Shown: one piece after another, positions 1 to 8,773 of the stretch
Layout: the number at the start of each line of letters is the position of its first letter
Numbering within the stretch: the stretch's first letter is position 1
Assembly: GCF_004959855.1 (NCBI RefSeq)
Contig: NZ_SPNT01000009.1
Span: forward strand, 118,739 to 182,738
Direction of reading: 5' to 3'
DNA from: Nitratireductor sp. XY-223
Lineage (GTDB): Bacteria; Pseudomonadota; Alphaproteobacteria; Rhizobiales; Rhizobiaceae
DNA length: 64,000 bases
The notes under the pieces: generated by a model
The model's database searches: none
Told to the model about the DNA's origin: nothing
What the model saw: only the letters and a program-made list of their open reading frames with translations
Made by a program: the position numbers and the translations under genes

Positions 1-65
1 GCCTGCCCCCCTCGCGCGACATTGGGGTAAAGTGATGGCTTGATGCGTTTAACGCAAGGTAATTC

Positions 66-81
66 TTAAGGAAGGGTTAAC
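66..81. promoter_or_regulatory. CtrA box, perfect TTAA-N7-TTAAC (left-end copy)
   Basis: The sequence reads TTAA, seven bases, then TTAAC, the full CtrA recognition consensus known from Caulobacter and Rhizobiales. A weaker version (TTAA-N7-TAAT) lies just left at 49-63. No gene start lies within reach to the right, so the likely target is a gene beyond the left edge. The motif is plainly visible; CtrA binding is inferred. Confidence 0.6.
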
Positions 82-122
82 GGGCTTGACGCATTGCTAA
101 CCAAGGCGTTGCGGTGGTCGGT

Positions 123-131
123 TTATCCACA
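123..131 (+). promoter_or_regulatory. DnaA box (TTATCCACA)
   Basis: An exact match to the high-affinity DnaA-box consensus, 42 bases from the perfect CtrA box at 66-81 and just beyond the small-RNA terminator. A single 9-mer can occur by chance, so only its company with CtrA boxes makes it notable. It is not enough to propose a replication origin. Confidence 0.4.
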
Positions 132-148
132 AAAACAGGCATAAAGAC

Positions 149-173
149 AAAAAAAGAGCCGCATGGCGGCTCT
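149..173 (-). terminator. Rho-independent terminator (leftward)
   Basis: An 8-bp perfect stem (155-162 with 166-173) with a 3-base loop is followed on the minus strand by seven T (155-149). It ends the candidate small RNA and could also catch read-through from the DUF1192 gene. Confidence 0.85.
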
Positions 174-245
174 CAGAAGTTTAACAGGGAGGCATCAAAC
201 AGAATGACGCTCGGTCATCCGGTCCGAATCCAGAAGAACTGGATA
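149..245 (-). ncRNA. Candidate CtrA-controlled small RNA with anti-Shine-Dalgarno loop
   Basis: On the minus strand four hairpins follow one another. Hairpin 1 has a perfect 6-bp stem (228-233 with 239-244). Hairpin 2 has a 5-bp stem (204-208 with 214-218). Hairpin 3 has a 6-bp stem with one G-U pair (179-184 with 195-200), and its 10-base loop carries CCUCCC. The fourth is a rho-independent terminator (155-173) with a run of seven U. A perfect CtrA box at 269-284 would overlap the -35 region of a promoter starting near 245. A -10-like CATTAT lies at 257-252 on the minus strand, and GANTC sites lie at 226-230 and 257-261. No open reading frame of note lies inside. The layout resembles known alphaproteobacterial trans-acting small RNAs with exposed CUCC motifs. 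I do not recognise the family, and the start site is inferred. Confidence 0.65.
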
Positions 246-268
246 TCAACGATAATGACTCGTAAAGC

Positions 269-284
269 TTAACCGAGGGTTAAC
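269..284. promoter_or_regulatory. CtrA box, perfect TTAA-N7-TTAAC, upstream of candidate small RNA
   Basis: A full consensus CtrA site placed about 30 bases upstream of the inferred small-RNA start, a position typical of CtrA-activated promoters, where the box overlaps -35. It also lies downstream of the DUF1192 stop, so that gene is not the target. A GANTC site at 257-261 lies between box and start. Confidence 0.65.
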
Positions 285-352
285 ACGGCTGTTAAAAGGC
301 GGATATTTTATTCAATGTTTACCATTTTTGGGGCGCTGCAGGCGCCTGCGGC

Positions 353-541
353 CTACCGGAAAAGGGACTCCGCGTCGTCCTTGCTCTGTTGCTTCGAGGA
401 CTTTTCCTCCTCGAGTCGGGCAATTTCCTGCCTGAGAATGGCAATCCGGTCGTCCAGTTCGTCAACCGATATCAGCGAAAGATCACAACCGATTTCGTGT
501 GCAACGGGCTTTTTTTCCGCGTCGTCCTCAAAAATGGACAT
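353..541 (-). CDS. DUF1192 family small protein
   Basis: A 62-residue acidic protein of unknown role in the DUF1192 family, widespread in Alphaproteobacteria. The start at 541 is chosen because a strong Shine-Dalgarno (AAGGAGGAAA) directly precedes it. Upstream in-frame ATGs lack one. The first half is acidic and polar. The second half (about residues 25-50) is a charged helix with heptad-like spacing of Ile and Leu, compatible with a short coiled coil. It is divergent from the quinone oxidoreductase gene, with 94 bases between starts. DUF1192 proteins are often found beside this oxidoreductase in Rhizobiales. Function not known. Confidence 0.8.
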   Translation of the reverse strand: MSIFEDDAEKKPVAHEIGCDLSLISVDELDDRIAILRQEIARLEEEKSSKQQSKDDAESLFR

Positions 542-635
542 GCTTTCCTCCTTGGGCATTGCCGACCTTGAATGATATGGGAAGTAGCTGAGAAATTCCA
601 ACAATCCGCTTCACGGACAAAATCAGGGAGATTGA

Positions 636-1616
636 ATGAAGGCCGTCGAAATTAGCGAACCGGGCGGACCGGAGGTGCTGCAGCTGGTCGAAAGGCCAAA
701 GCCGGAGCCGGACGAGGGTGAACTGCTGATCGCGGTGCGGGCTGCCGGCGTCAACCGGCCGGACTGCCTGCAGCGGATGGGCGCCTATCCGCCTCCCCCG
801 GGGGCGCCGGATATTCCCGGCCTGGAGGTCGCCGGCGAGGTCGAGGCGGTCGGTTCGGCGGTCCAGGGCTTCGAGCCGGGCGACCGGGTCTGCGCGCTGG
901 TGTCGGGCGGCGGCTACGCGGAATACTGCACGGTGCACGCAACCAATGCGCTGCCGGTCCCGAGCGGCTTCAGCTTCAGCGAGGCGGCGGCGATCCCGGA
1001 GACCTATTTCACGGTCTGGCACAATGTGTTCCAGCGCGGCGGCCTCAAGCCGGGTGAAGTTCTGCTCGTGCACGGCGGCTCCTCGGGCATCGGAACGACG
1101 GCGATCCAACTCGCCAAGGCGTTCGGCTCGAAGGTCATCGTTACCGCCGGATCCGAAGAGAAGTGCGAGGCCTGCAGGGAACTCGGCGCGGACCTCGCGA
1201 TCAATTACCGCACGGACGATTTCGTCAAGGCCGTGAAGGAGGAAACGGACGGCGAGGGCGCGCAGGTGATCCTCGACATGGTGGGTGGCGATTACATTTC
1301 CCGCAACTATGACGCCGCCGCCGTCGAGGGGCGCATCGTGCAGATCGCATTTCTGCGCGGACGCAAGGCGGAGGCGGATTTCTCATTGCTGATGATGAAA
1401 CGGCTGGTGCATACCGGTTCGACACTCAGGGCCCGGTCCGTCGTGTTCAAATCCGATATCGCCGCCGAACTCAGGCGAAAGGTCTGGCCGCTGCTGGCAA
1501 AACGCACCGTCGCACCGGTCATGGACACGCTGTTTCCGCTCGACCGGGCGTCGGCGGCGCACAGCCGCATGGAGGACGGCGATCATATCGGCAAGATCGT
1601 CCTCGATGTGGGCTAA
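636..1616 (+). CDS. NAD(P)H quinone oxidoreductase, PIG3 family
   Basis: A 326-residue medium-chain dehydrogenase/reductase of the zeta-crystallin/PIG3 type, expected to reduce quinones with NAD(P)H in the cytosol. An N-terminal GroES-like domain (about 28-112) carries the family sequences GVNRPD and PGLEVAGEV. The Rossmann domain starts at HGGSSGIG (about residues 148-155). Zinc-binding cysteines typical of alcohol dehydrogenases are absent, as is usual for this family. Length matches the family. A GGAG-type ribosome site precedes the ATG. The small membrane protein gene follows after 15 bases and may be co-transcribed. The specific substrate cannot be told from sequence. Confidence 0.9.
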   Translation: MKAVEISEPGGPEVLQLVERPKPEPDEGELLIAVRAAGVNRPDCLQRMGAYPPPPGAPDIPGLEVAGEVEAVGSAVQGFEPGDRVCALVSGGGYAEYCTVHATNALPVPSGFSFSEAAAIPETYFTVWHNVFQRGGLKPGEVLLVHGGSSGIGTTAIQLAKAFGSKVIVTAGSEEKCEACRELGADLAINYRTDDFVKAVKEETDGEGAQVILDMVGGDYISRNYDAAAVEGRIVQIAFLRGRKAEADFSLLMMKRLVHTGSTLRARSVVFKSDIAAELRRKVWPLLAKRTVAPVMDTLFPLDRASAAHSRMEDGDHIGKIVLDVG

Positions 1617-1631
1617 ACCGGAGCGCATCTG

Positions 1632-1790
1632 TTGACCAAAGCGATCGCCATCGTCCTGCTGCTTGCGATGGTTGCCCACCTCATCAAGCCGTTCGGACTG
1701 CCGGGCCTGCGCCGGCGCGCTGATTTCTGGAAAATCGCGGTTTTCGCATTCGTGGCGATCACCGTGGTGATCGTTCTGCAGCATCTGTGA
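1632..1790 (+). CDS. Small two-helix membrane protein
   Basis: A 52-residue protein starting at TTG, with GGAG eight bases upstream. It has two hydrophobic stretches (about residues 3-15 and 32-51) separated by a short segment rich in Arg and Pro. It is probably an inner-membrane hairpin with a basic cytoplasmic loop. It follows the quinone oxidoreductase by 15 bases and ends 4 bases before the stop of the convergent SGNH hydrolase gene. The clean reading frame, the ribosome site and the tight packing support a real gene. No function is known to me. Confidence 0.6.
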   Translation: MTKAIAIVLLLAMVAHLIKPFGLPGLRRRADFWKIAVFAFVAITVVIVLQHL

Positions 1791-1794
1791 AGCG

Positions 1795-2562
1795 CTATTC
1801 GGCGGCCCGGACCCTGGCATCGGATGCCTGCGGCGTTCCGCTGTCTTCTCCGATCAGCGTATCGGCCAGCAGCTCGGCCCAGTACCGGTAACCGCTGGCG
1901 CCGGCGTGGAAGCCGTCGGAGGAAAAGCCCGACGGGTCCGGTGGCTGCAGGCGCGGTGCGACGAGAGCGAAGCGCTCGGGGCACAGCCGGTGCCCAACAT
2001 GGTTGATGATCCTCGCCCGCATCTCCAGAACATGGGCAAGCACCGGCGACAGGCTCGGCACGGTGCGCATGTCGATAACCGGCGACCAGACGATCCGTGC
2101 CTTTGGCCATTTCGCCCGCAATGCATAGAGCAGGCCGCCGAAGCCCTTCTTGAAACGCCGTGCGGTCAGGAAATTCTTGGCGTCGTTGGTCCCGGCAGCG
2201 ATGACGATATGCGTGTAATCCTCGCGCTCAAGATTCGGCACCACGTGGTCGCGCAGCTCCTCGCATATGGCGGAATTTGAGCCGGAACTGCGCCAGGCGA
2301 CGCATGCGCCGGTCCGTTCATGGATGACAGAGGCGATCTGCGGGCCGACCGTCTCCTCCACACGGTCTGCGCCAACGCCGGCGGCTGATGAATCGCCGAT
2401 GACCAAAATCCGGTAGGCCGGTTCCGCGCCGTCGCCGATCCTGCCGAAGGGATGACCGTGCGGCGGGTGAAGGCGCGTGGTCCGGGCGCGCAGCCTGAGA
2501 CCCGCCACCAGAGCGACGGGCACCATCAGCCAGCTAGCGATGCCGTAATAGAGATGTTTCAT
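1795..2562 (-). CDS. SGNH/GDSL hydrolase, membrane-anchored
   Basis: A 255-residue esterase or acetylhydrolase-type protein. The start at 2562 (MKHLYY) is preferred; a GTG at 2601 would add 13 residues. Residues 5-24 form a hydrophobic anchor. The SGNH blocks are present: GDSSAAG with the nucleophilic Ser (about residue 58), a Gly in block II, GTNDA (block III Asn), and a C-terminal DGFHAGASG with the Asp-His pair. Such proteins deacylate lipids or polysaccharides, often in the envelope. The substrate is unknown. The gene stands alone, leftward, 32 bases downstream of the fba start-proximal region's far end, without an obvious operon link. Confidence 0.8.
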   Translation of the reverse strand: MKHLYYGIASWLMVPVALVAGLRLRARTTRLHPPHGHPFGRIGDGAEPAYRILVIGDSSAAGVGADRVEETVGPQIASVIHERTGACVAWRSSGSNSAICEELRDHVVPNLEREDYTHIVIAAGTNDAKNFLTARRFKKGFGGLLYALRAKWPKARIVWSPVIDMRTVPSLSPVLAHVLEMRARIINHVGHRLCPERFALVAPRLQPPDPSGFSSDGFHAGASGYRYWAELLADTLIGEDSGTPQASDARVRAAE

Positions 2563-2632
2563 GAACCGCAGACCGTATTGTCTGATCCGGGTCGCAATCA
2601 CGCCTTAGCGGCCGGGTCCTGTCAAGACCGCG

Positions 2633-3658
2633 TCAGGCGGCCTTTTCCATATCGCTGGACCAGTTGCCCGTCGCGGCAAGGCCGTTCATGCGGGCGCGGT
2701 GGGCGAAGGCACGCTGGCCGGCTGCGACATTTTCCGGTTTGCCGCCCCAGGCCTTGAGGCAGGCGGCCTGCAAGGCCCGGCCGTAGGAGAATGTCAGTTG
2801 CCACGGGACGTCGTAGCCTGCATTCATCGCCGAAAGATGCGCCGTCGCTTCCTCGTCGGACTGTCCGCCGGACAGGAAGGCAATGCCGGGAACCGCGGCG
2901 GGAACGGTCGCCTTGAGGCAACGCACGGTTTTTTCGGCGACCTCGTCAACCGATGCATTGCGGGCGTTCTTGCCGTCAATCACCATGTTCGGCTTGAGGA
3001 CCATGCCCTCAAGCGCGACACGGGCATCGTAGAGTTCGGCAAAGACCGTGCGCAGCACCTGTTCGGTGACGGTATAGCAACGGTCAATGGAGTGGTCGCC
3101 GGGCTCGCCGTCCATCAGGATTTCGGGCTCGACGATCGGCACGATGCCGGCTTCCTGGCAGAGCGCCGCGTAGCGCGCCAGCGCCTGGGAATTCGCGCGG
3201 ACGGCGCTGCCGCTCGGCAGGTCGGCGGATATGGAAATCACGCCGCGCCACTTGGCGAAACGCGCGCCCAGCCCGTGATATTCGGCCAGCCTTTCGCGCA
3301 GCCCGTCGAGGCCCTCGGTGATCTTCTCGTCCGGATGGGCCGCCATCGGCTTGGCACCGCCATCCACCTTGATGCCGGGAACGGCGCCGGTCGCCCGGAT
3401 GACCTCCACCAGCGGCGTGCCGTCGGCCGCCTTCTGGCGCAGTGTCTCGTCGAACAGGATGACGCCGGAGATGTAACTGCTCATCGCGTCCGTCGCACGG
3501 AACAGCATCTCGCGGTAGTCGCGGCGGTTCTCTTCCGTCGATTCAACATTGATCGAGTCGAAACGCTTTTTGATGGTGCCGCTCGATTCGTCGGCGGCCA
3601 GAATGCCTTTTCCGCTCGTTACCATCGCGGCGGCAATATCTTCAAGACGTTCGCTCAT
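2633..3658 (-). CDS. fbaB: Fructose-bisphosphate aldolase, class I
   Basis: A 341-residue Schiff-base aldolase of the animal/plant class I type. It cleaves fructose 1,6-bisphosphate to dihydroxyacetone phosphate and glyceraldehyde 3-phosphate. The Schiff-base lysine lies in LKPNM (Lys222). Supporting lysines lie in GIKVDGG (Lys97) and FAKWR (Lys136). The N-terminal GKGILAADES is characteristic. It is the last gene of the leftward tkt-gap-DUF1272-pgk-fba block, 200 bases after pgk, so it may also have its own promoter. A good ribosome site (AAAGGAGAAT) precedes the ATG. The symbol follows rhizobial usage. Confidence 0.95.
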   Translation of the reverse strand: MSERLEDIAAAMVTSGKGILAADESSGTIKKRFDSINVESTEENRRDYREMLFRATDAMSSYISGVILFDETLRQKAADGTPLVEVIRATGAVPGIKVDGGAKPMAAHPDEKITEGLDGLRERLAEYHGLGARFAKWRGVISISADLPSGSAVRANSQALARYAALCQEAGIVPIVEPEILMDGEPGDHSIDRCYTVTEQVLRTVFAELYDARVALEGMVLKPNMVIDGKNARNASVDEVAEKTVRCLKATVPAAVPGIAFLSGGQSDEEATAHLSAMNAGYDVPWQLTFSYGRALQAACLKAWGGKPENVAAGQRAFAHRARMNGLAATGNWSSDMEKAA

Positions 3659-3861
3659 GGGGTCATTCTCCTTTGTTCGCTGGCGCCGCTACGCTCCCGT
3701 GGGTGGCGATGATATCACCGGAAGCCGGCTGCGGATAACGCGTGGCGCGCGTGGTGCCGAAATTTTCCATGTCGATATCAGATGTGGGCGATGAGTAAAG
3801 TGGCGCGCCGTGGCATTGAAACGATTGAATGTCTCTAAATCGATTGTAATCCTCAGCTCAT

Positions 3862-5061
3862 TTATTTCAGCGCTTCGACGCCGGGAAGCGGCTTACCTTC
3901 CATCCATTCAAGGAACGCCCCGCCGGCGGTCGATACGTAAGAGAAGTCCCCGGCGACGCCGGCATGATTGAGCGCCGCCACCGTGTCGCCGCCGCCGGCG
4001 ACCGAGGTCAGCACGCCCTCGCCAGTGCAGGATGCCGCGAATTTCGCCGCGGCAACGGTGGCCGCGTCGAAAGGCTCGATCTCGAAAGCGCCGAGCGGCC
4101 CGTTCCAGACGAGCGTGCTCGCCTTGCCGATCCACTCGTTGATCGCGGACACGGATTTCGGGCCGACGTCCAGTATCATGCCGTCGGCGGGAATGCTGCC
4201 GATATCCAGGGTCTCGTTGTCGGCATTGGCGGCGAATTCCTTCGCCACCACACCGTCGACCGGCAGGACGATGGCGCAGTTGTTCGACGCGGCTTCGATC
4301 ATGATCTGCTTGGCGGTCGGTGCGAGATCGTGTTCGCACAACGATTTTCCGACATCCGTGCCCTTTGCGGCCAGGAACGTGTTGGCCATGCCCCCGCCGA
4401 TGACGAGCGCGTCGACCTTGCTGACCAAGTTCATCAACAGGTCGAGCTTGGTGGAGACCTTCGCACCGCCGACGATGGCGACGACGGGACGCGCCGGATT
4501 GCCCAATCCCTTCTCCAGCGCCTCCAGTTCGGCCTGCATGGTGCGGCCGGCATAGGCCGGCAGCAAATGCGCGAGGCCTTCCGTCGAGGCGTGGGCGCGG
4601 TGCGCCGCCGAAAACGCATCGTCAACATAGAGGTCGCCGATTTCCGCCAGTTGCTTCGCGAATGCCGGATCGTTGCTCTCTTCGCCCGCATGAAAGCGCA
4701 CATTCTCCAAAAGGAGAACGTCGCCGTCCGCCATGTCGGCGACGGCACCGGCGGCTGCCTCGCCGATACAATCGGAGGCAAAGGGCACACGGTGGTCGAG
4801 CACTTCCTCGACCGTCTGGGCAATGGGTTCGAGCGACATGCTGGCGACGGCCTTGCCCTTGGGGCGGCCGAAATGCGCAAGCAGGATGACCTTGGCGCCC
4901 TTTTCCGAGAGTTCGTTGATGGTCGGCGCGACCCGCTCGATCCTGGTTGTATCGGTGACTTGCCCGTCCTTGACCGGCACGTTCAGGTCGACCCGCACGA
5001 GCACCCTCTTCCCGGCGATGTCATCCAGCGAATCGAGTGTCTTGAACTGAGTCATGATCAA
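3862..5061 (-). CDS. pgk: Phosphoglycerate kinase
   Basis: A 399-residue enzyme that converts 1,3-bisphosphoglycerate and ADP to 3-phosphoglycerate and ATP. Seen: RVDLNVP (residues 23-29), the substrate-binding HFGRPKG, the hinge region GGAKVSTKL, and the C-terminal nucleotide motif GGGDTVAAL. Full family length. The first ATG (5061) overlaps the stop of the DUF1272 gene as ATGA, so translation is probably coupled; a second ATG lies two codons on. Middle gene of the central-carbon operon. Confidence 0.97.
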   Translation of the reverse strand: MIMTQFKTLDSLDDIAGKRVLVRVDLNVPVKDGQVTDTTRIERVAPTINELSEKGAKVILLAHFGRPKGKAVASMSLEPIAQTVEEVLDHRVPFASDCIGEAAAGAVADMADGDVLLLENVRFHAGEESNDPAFAKQLAEIGDLYVDDAFSAAHRAHASTEGLAHLLPAYAGRTMQAELEALEKGLGNPARPVVAIVGGAKVSTKLDLLMNLVSKVDALVIGGGMANTFLAAKGTDVGKSLCEHDLAPTAKQIMIEAASNNCAIVLPVDGVVAKEFAANADNETLDIGSIPADGMILDVGPKSVSAINEWIGKASTLVWNGPLGAFEIEPFDAATVAAAKFAASCTGEGVLTSVAGGGDTVAALNHAGVAGDFSYVSTAGGAFLEWMEGKPLPGVEALK

Positions 5062-5366
5062 CGCTCCCGTGGCGGAATTTCGCGGAGTTTGTGGACAAAG
5101 TCGCGAATGTTGTCGCGGTCGTATTTGAGATGGACGCGCCGGTCCGACGCCGGCGCGCTGGCAAGCCCGGTCCCCTGCCGGTGCGCGGCTTTCGGCCTCA
5201 CCGGCCGTCTCTCGAAACCGCCGCCGCAGTTAGGGCAGACATTGTGCAGGACATTTTCCGCGCAATCGGCGCAGAACGTGCACTCATAGCTGCAGATCAT
5301 GGCATCGGGCGCATCCGCGGGAAGGTCGGTGTCGCAATATTCGCAATTCGGCCTCAACTGCAACAT
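5058..5366 (-). CDS. DUF1272 zinc-ribbon protein
   Basis: A 102-residue cytosolic protein with three close cysteine clusters in its first 50 residues: CEYC, a cysteine-rich stretch with CTFCADC, and CPNCGG. The pattern fits a small double zinc-binding fold. The C-terminal half is basic (Arg-rich). DUF1272 has no known function. The gene sits between gap and pgk, with its stop overlapping the pgk start by ATGA and its start 15 bases past the gap stop, so it is co-expressed with glycolytic enzymes. Whether it acts on them is not shown. Confidence 0.9.
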   Translation of the reverse strand: MLQLRPNCEYCDTDLPADAPDAMICSYECTFCADCAENVLHNVCPNCGGGFERRPVRPKAAHRQGTGLASAPASDRRVHLKYDRDNIRDFVHKLREIPPRER

Positions 5367-5381
5367 GCGCCCGCAGCCCGG

Positions 5382-6383
5382 TCAGATGAGTTTTCCCATG
5401 GCGACAGCCGTGTCGGACATGCGGTTTGAGAAGCCCCACTCATTGTCGTACCAGGTCAGGATGCGCACGAAGGTGCCGTCCATGACCTTGGTCTGGTCCA
5501 TGTGGAAGATCGACGAATGCGCATCGTGGTTGAAGTCCACCGAGACGAGCTTCTCGTCGGTATAGCCGAGGATGCCCTTCAGCGGACCGTCGGCGGCTTC
5601 GCGGATGGCGGCGTTGACTTCCTCGACGCTGGTCTCGCGCGATGCGATGAAATTGAGATCGACGACGGAGACGTTGGGCGTCGGCACGCGGATGGCGACG
5701 CCGTCGAGCTTGCCGTTGAGTTCCGGCAGCACAAGGCCGACCGCCTTGGCCGCGCCGGTCGAGGTCGGGATCATCGACATCGCGGCCGCGCGCGCCCGGT
5801 AGAGGTCCTTGTGCATCGTATCGAGCGTCGGCTGGTCGCCCGTATAGGAGTGGATCGTCGTCATGAAGCCCTTCTCGATGCCAATGGCGTTGTTGAGCAC
5901 GTAGGCGACCGGCGAAAGGCAGTTGGTGGTGCACGATGCGTTGGAGACCACCAGGTCCTCGGCGCTCAGTTTATTGTCGTTAACGCCGAAGACGATGGTC
6001 TTCTCGACGCCCGAAGCCGGAGCCGAAACCAGCACGCGTTTCGAGCCGTTTTCAAGATGCATGGCCGCCTTGTCGCGGGAAGCGAAGATGCCGGTGCACT
6101 CGAGCGCCACATCAACGCCGTCCCAGGGCAGTTCCTTCGGATCGCGGATGGCCGTCACCTTGATCGGGCCGCGGCCGACATCGATGGTGTCGCCTTCCAC
6201 CGTGACGGTGCCCGGGAAACGGCCGTGCACGCTGTCGTAGCGGATCAGGTGCGCATTGGTCTCCACCGGTCCGAGATCGTTGATGGCGACCACCTCGATA
6301 TCGGTGCGGCCGCTCTCGATGATGGCGCGAAGAACATTGCGGCCGATGCGGCCAAATCCGTTGATGGCGACTTTGACGGTCAT
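5382..6383 (-). CDS. gap: Glyceraldehyde-3-phosphate dehydrogenase, type I
   Basis: A 333-residue enzyme that oxidises glyceraldehyde 3-phosphate to 1,3-bisphosphoglycerate with NAD(P). The N-terminal Rossmann motif is INGFGRIGR (residues 7-15). The catalytic pair is Cys151 in SNASCTTNC and His178 in TIHSY. The C-terminal WYDNEWG is invariant in the family. An AGGAG-like site precedes the start. It lies 75 bases after tkt in the same leftward block, and the intervening DNA holds no strong terminator. Confidence 0.97.
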   Translation of the reverse strand: MTVKVAINGFGRIGRNVLRAIIESGRTDIEVVAINDLGPVETNAHLIRYDSVHGRFPGTVTVEGDTIDVGRGPIKVTAIRDPKELPWDGVDVALECTGIFASRDKAAMHLENGSKRVLVSAPASGVEKTIVFGVNDNKLSAEDLVVSNASCTTNCLSPVAYVLNNAIGIEKGFMTTIHSYTGDQPTLDTMHKDLYRARAAAMSMIPTSTGAAKAVGLVLPELNGKLDGVAIRVPTPNVSVVDLNFIASRETSVEEVNAAIREAADGPLKGILGYTDEKLVSVDFNHDAHSSIFHMDQTKVMDGTFVRILTWYDNEWGFSNRMSDTAVAMGKLI

Positions 6384-6458
6384 GGATATACTCCCATCTG
6401 ATGTGCGGTTGCCGGCGGCAGATGCGGGCCGTGGCGTCGAATGCCGGGCCCGTCAGGC

Positions 6459-8462
6459 TCAGGCGGCCTGACCTGCCAGATTGTTCAATTTAGCCTCGAC
6501 GGCCTCGAAGGCCACGTCAGCGGTTATGCCGAAATGGCTGTACAGGTCCTTGTAGGGCGCCGATGCACCGAAGGTGCTCATGCCGATGAAGATACCGTCA
6601 TTGCCGATGAAGCGGTCCCATCCCTGCCGGACGCCGGCCTCAATGGCGATCTTCACCGGTGAATGACCCAGTATCGCCTGCTTGTATTCATCCGACTGTT
6701 CTTCGAAGAGCTCGAAACAGGGCACCGAAACCACGCGGGCCGTGTATCCGGAAGCCTCGATCTTCTTGCAGGTCTCCAGGGCGATTTCCACCTCGGAGCC
6801 GGACGCGAAGATCGTCACGTCCGCATCGCTGGCCGGAACCAGATCATAGGCGCCGAAAGCGCACATATTGTCTTCGATATAGGAGGTGCGCACGGCCGGC
6901 AGGTTCTGCCTGGTCAGCGCGATGCCGGAGGGACGCGCTTCCGATTCAAGGGCCAGTTGCCAGCACTCGGCCGTTTCCGTCGCATCGGCTGGGCGGAACA
7001 TCAGCAGGTTGGGCATGGCGCGAAGCGAGGCAAGATGCTCCACCGGCTGGTGTGTCGGGCCGTCCTCACCAAGGCCGATGGAATCATGCGTCAGCACATG
7101 GATGACGCGGATGCCCATGATGGCCGCCAGCCGGATCGACGGGCGGCAATAGTCGGAAAAGATCAGAAACCCGCCGGAATAGGGGATGAGACCGCCGTGC
7201 AACGCTATGCCGTTCATGGCCGCCGCCATGCCGTGCTCGCGGATGCCGTAGTGGATGTAGCGGCCGGAGAAGTCGTCCGGCGTTATCGCATCCGTGTGCT
7301 CGGTCTTGGTGTTGTTCGATCCGGTCAGGTCGGCGGAGCCGCCGATCGTCTCCGGAACGATACCGTTGATGACCTGCAGCGCGGCCTCGGATGCCTTGCG
7401 GGTCGCAAGGGTCGGCTTGTCCGCTGCCAGCTTCTTCTTGTATTCGTCCATCGCCGTCTCGAAGCCGCCCGGCAACTCGCCGGCCATGCGGCGGGTGAAG
7501 GCGGCGCGGCGCTCGGCACCGGTTGCTTCGACACGGTCTTCCCAGGCCTTGTGCTCCTTCGTCGAGCGCAACCCGGCAAGGCGCCAGCAGTCGAGCACAT
7601 CGGACGGGATCTCGAACGGTTCATGCGGCCAGTCCAGCGTGTCGCGAACGCCGGAGATTTCATCCGCGCCGAGCGGAGATCCGTGCGCCTTCGCCGTTCC
7701 GGCCTTGTTGGGAGCGCCGTAGCCGATGGTCGTCTCGCAGGCGATCATGGTCGGGCGATCCGAAGACTTCGCCGCAACGATCGCATCGGCGACCGCGTCG
7801 GGATCGTGGCCGTCGACCTCGATCGTGTTCCAGCCGCTCGCCTGGAAACGGGCAACCTGATCGGTCGAATCGGAGAGGCTTACGGACCCGTCGATGGAAA
7901 TGCCGTTATTGTCCCAGAACACGACAAGCTTGTTCAGCTTCAGGTGCCCGGCAAGCGCGATCGCCTCCTGGCTGATGCCCTCCATCAGGCAGCCGTCGCC
8001 GGCAAGCACATAGGTGTGGTGGTCGATCAGGTCGCTGCCAAACTCGTCGGCGAGCTTGCGCTCGGCGATGGCCATGCCGACGGCATTTGCCAGGCCCTGG
8101 CCGAGCGGCCCGGTCGTCGTCTCGATGCCCGCGGCGTGACCGTATTCGGGGTGACCGGCGGTCTTGTAGCCCAGCTGGCGGAAGTTCTTGATCTCTTCGA
8201 GCGTGATGTCCTCGTATCCAAGCAGATAGAGCAGCGAATAGATCAGCATCGAGCCGTGGCCGGCGGACAGCACAAAGCGGTCGCGGTTCGGCCATTCGGG
8301 CCGTTTCGGGTCGAAGGTCATGAACTTGGTGAAAAGGACGGTCGCGATGTCGGCTGCTCCCATCGGCAGGCCGGGATGACCGGATTTGGCCTTTTCTACG
8401 GCATCCATGGAGAGAAAGCGGATCGCGTTCGCCATCCGATCATGTTTTTCGCGTGGGATCAT
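6459..8462 (-). CDS. tkt: Transketolase
   Basis: A 667-residue thiamine-diphosphate enzyme of the pentose phosphate pathway that moves two-carbon units between ketoses and aldoses. Seen: SGHPG (His29), SAGHGSML (His69), the thiamine-diphosphate motif opening with GDGCLMEG, the central pyrimidine-binding domain with [12 protein letters not shown], and a C-terminal transketolase domain. Full length for the family. First gene of the leftward block. The chosen ATG lacks a strong ribosome site; a second ATG nine codons on is possible. Confidence 0.96.
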   Translation of the reverse strand: MIPREKHDRMANAIRFLSMDAVEKAKSGHPGLPMGAADIATVLFTKFMTFDPKRPEWPNRDRFVLSAGHGSMLIYSLLYLLGYEDITLEEIKNFRQLGYKTAGHPEYGHAAGIETTTGPLGQGLANAVGMAIAERKLADEFGSDLIDHHTYVLAGDGCLMEGISQEAIALAGHLKLNKLVVFWDNNGISIDGSVSLSDSTDQVARFQASGWNTIEVDGHDPDAVADAIVAAKSSDRPTMIACETTIGYGAPNKAGTAKAHGSPLGADEISGVRDTLDWPHEPFEIPSDVLDCWRLAGLRSTKEHKAWEDRVEATGAERRAAFTRRMAGELPGGFETAMDEYKKKLAADKPTLATRKASEAALQVINGIVPETIGGSADLTGSNNTKTEHTDAITPDDFSGRYIHYGIREHGMAAAMNGIALHGGLIPYSGGFLIFSDYCRPSIRLAAIMGIRVIHVLTHDSIGLGEDGPTHQPVEHLASLRAMPNLLMFRPADATETAECWQLALESEARPSGIALTRQNLPAVRTSYIEDNMCAFGAYDLVPASDADVTIFASGSEVEIALETCKKIEASGYTARVVSVPCFELFEEQSDEYKQAILGHSPVKIAIEAGVRQGWDRFIGNDGIFIGMSTFGASAPYKDLYSHFGITADVAFEAVEAKLNNLAGQAA

Positions 8463-8773
8463 GACATTTTCAGCTTAATCAATGTATCTGGAGGCGGTGC
8501 CTCGCTGCCGCCCGTTGAAAGCAGGTGACACATAGCAGGTGGCGACGCGGAGTCAACAAATGAGGTCTGACGATTGAGTCGGCGGCCGGCATTTCGGCGG
8601 CACCGGGCGCGGAATCGCGTCCGTCCGCCGGGCATGGGCCGCAATTCGTGCCCGATTGCGGACCATAGCGGGTTATCCCCAAACGAATTGCGTCATATCG
8701 ACGACATAAATTGACGCCCGGTTTTCGCAACGCATAATCTTCGAACTGTAAGTGCCCGAGAATCAAAAGATTT
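8463..8773. promoter_or_regulatory. Divergent tkt / DUF4164 intergenic region with sigma-70-type promoter
   Basis: This 311-base gap contains a clear rightward promoter: TTGACG at 8712-8717, a 16-base spacer, and CATAAT at 8734-8739, about 35 bases before the DUF4164 start. The tkt side holds a GC-rich imperfect hairpin near 8490-8515 and no promoter I can define with confidence. GAGTC sites occur at about 8551 and 8576. No open reading frame of note. Confidence 0.55.

Noticed and set aside
221-247. GGTCCGAATCC resembles a tRNA T-loop
   Set aside because: The matching stems, acceptor arm and anticodon arm are missing; the bases fit better as hairpin 1 of the small RNA.
1-314. Replication origin at the left end (CtrA boxes plus DnaA box)
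   Set aside because: Only one DnaA box, no AT-rich unwinding region, and the neighbours are not the hemE-type genes expected at this origin.
3964-5289. Long plus-strand open frame of 441 codons opposite pgk and DUF1272
   Set aside because: It is antisense to well-supported genes, His/Arg/Gly-rich with no family likeness, and explained by high GC third-position bias.
6663-8528. 621-codon open frame opposite transketolase
   Set aside because: Antisense shadow of tkt with no ribosome site or recognisable motif.
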